From the NCBI GenBank assembly GCA_947498065.1, contig CANMIS010000001.1, positions 868,001 to 932,000 on the forward strand: a stretch of DNA of 64,000 nt, given 5' to 3'. Source of the stretch: an uncultured Erythrobacter sp. GTDB lineage: Bacteria; Pseudomonadota; Alphaproteobacteria; Sphingomonadales; Sphingomonadaceae. The notes under the pieces were generated by a model. The model was not told the origin of the DNA. It ran no database searches and saw nothing but the letters and a program-made list of their open reading frames with translations. This document shows positions 63,453 to 64,000 of this stretch, piece after piece. Position 1 is the stretch's first letter. The number at the start of each line of letters is the position of its first letter. The position numbers and the translations under genes are program-made.

Positions 63453-64000
63453 GTGCTAAAAAAATTGACAACTTTGCGGCTCACGCCGTCTACGATGGTG
63501 ATTGCGCCATTCGTAATTTTGTCACTTATCTTTGGCGCAATTTCGCTCATCGTCATCGTCAGCGATGATATCGCGTTCCGCTCTCCCTCCAGCCTTCTGG
63601 TCGCTGGGATCCTCGTTTACGCTGCGACCATCTTCTTGCTCAGCCGCCTTGGCCTCATGCAGGCCCGCGAGCTGGAGGCAATGACCACAACCGACACGCT
63701 TAGCCAGCTGCCAAACCGGCGCGCCCTGCACCAAGACATCGACGATGCGCTACGCACACCGACAGAGGTCGCGGTCGCCATCATCGACTTGGACAGCTTC
63801 AAACAGGTCAACGACCATTTCGGTCATGCTGTCGGCGATCAACTGATCCAGAAATGTTCTGATATCTTGCGGTCCGCCAGCGAACCAGAGGCGCGCTGCT
63901 ATCGTTTGAGCGGCGACGAATTTGCAATTCTGATGGTCGGCGAAGTTGCTGGCACCATTCTGGAGGGCATGTCGCGCACAGTTCTGGAGCAATTGGCCAA
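63453..64000 (+). CDS. Membrane-bound GGDEF protein, cut by the window edge
   Basis: The visible 182 residues begin with two hydrophobic stretches (MVIAPFVILSLIFGAISLIVIV and LLVAGILVYAATIFLLS, residues about 15-70). A GGDEF domain follows: TTDTLSQLPNRRALHQDI, VAIIDLDSFKQVNDHFGHAVGDQLI and LSGDEFAIL. The signature reads SGDEF rather than GGDEF, a known active variant. This predicts a cyclic-di-GMP synthase at the membrane. The start is GTG at 63453 with GGGGAA 6 bases upstream. The C-terminus is outside the window, so an EAL domain cannot be excluded. Confidence 0.85.
   Translation, partial: MLKKLTTLRLTPSTMVIAPFVILSLIFGAISLIVIVSDDIAFRSPSSLLVAGILVYAATIFLLSRLGLMQARELEAMTTTDTLSQLPNRRALHQDIDDALRTPTEVAVAIIDLDSFKQVNDHFGHAVGDQLIQKCSDILRSASEPEARCYRLSGDEFAILMVGEVAGTILEGMSRTVLEQLA

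Noticed and set aside
1..64000. Possible defence system, prophage, transposon or CRISPR array
   Set aside because: I looked for repeats with regular spacers, integrase or transposase motifs, restriction or toxin-antitoxin motifs, and found none that hold up.

Overview
The window looks like chromosomal core sequence of a GC-rich alphaproteobacterium, most likely Sphingomonadales and probably near Erythrobacter. This rests on gene content: a DUF1465 (RcdA) protein, paired DUF465 genes, TonB receptors with OAR-like N-termini, an Entner-Doudoroff operon, PtsP of the nitrogen PTS, PmtA-like and YbgF-tilS order, and CtrA-like promoter motifs. I see no rRNA, tRNA, insertion sequence, prophage, CRISPR array or recognisable defence island. 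Genes are densely packed, with many ATGA/GTGA start-stop overlaps.

Layout. 1-3.8 kb: end of a membrane protein, then bacterioferritin (bfr) and its ferredoxin (bfd, behind a Fur-like box), a DUF418 membrane protein and a Sel1/SPOR protein. 3.9-6.7 kb: an orphan ParA ATPase, a ribbon-helix-helix protein and a TPR/SPOR lipoprotein behind a CtrA-like box. 6.8-11.2 kb: a long palindromic repeat, pyrB with a dihydroorotase-like pyrC' that has lost its zinc ligands, and sppA. 11.3-16 kb: DUF2805, a TetR regulator divergent from a TonB receptor with a clear palindromic operator between them, and a sulfotransferase. 16-26 kb: serS-surE-potassium channel, DUF1761, rimO, a zinc-ribbon membrane protein, a LuxR-type regulator fused to an alpha/beta-hydrolase fold, two small secreted proteins and a transglutaminase-like protein.

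26-34 kb: a LacI regulator divergent from zwf-edd-glk and a translationally coupled, strongly diverged PEP-carboxylase-like gene. 34-42 kb: L,D-transpeptidase, tilS (apparently with a non-standard start codon), a YbgF/CpoB-like protein, a RodZ-like protein, ptsP, two DUF465 genes and rcdA. 42-57.9 kb: a second copy of the long palindrome, glpK, an MBL hydrolase, nadA, a DMT exporter, an old-yellow-enzyme reductase, lipB, a membrane protein, a PmtA-like methyltransferase, an MFS transporter, arsC, a Fur-box TonB receptor, an orphan 2Fe-2S subunit, a class II aldolase and a MATE exporter. 57.9-64 kb: cheA-cheW-cheY-cheB-cheR, followed by the start of a GGDEF protein cut by the window edge.

Most genes are housekeeping. 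The candidates I think most deserve follow-up are the LuxR/alpha-beta-hydrolase fusion with a Thr in place of the nucleophile, the PEPC-like protein in the sugar operon, the ParA/RHH/SPOR locus, the two-copy palindrome with compensatory base changes, and the tilS start.
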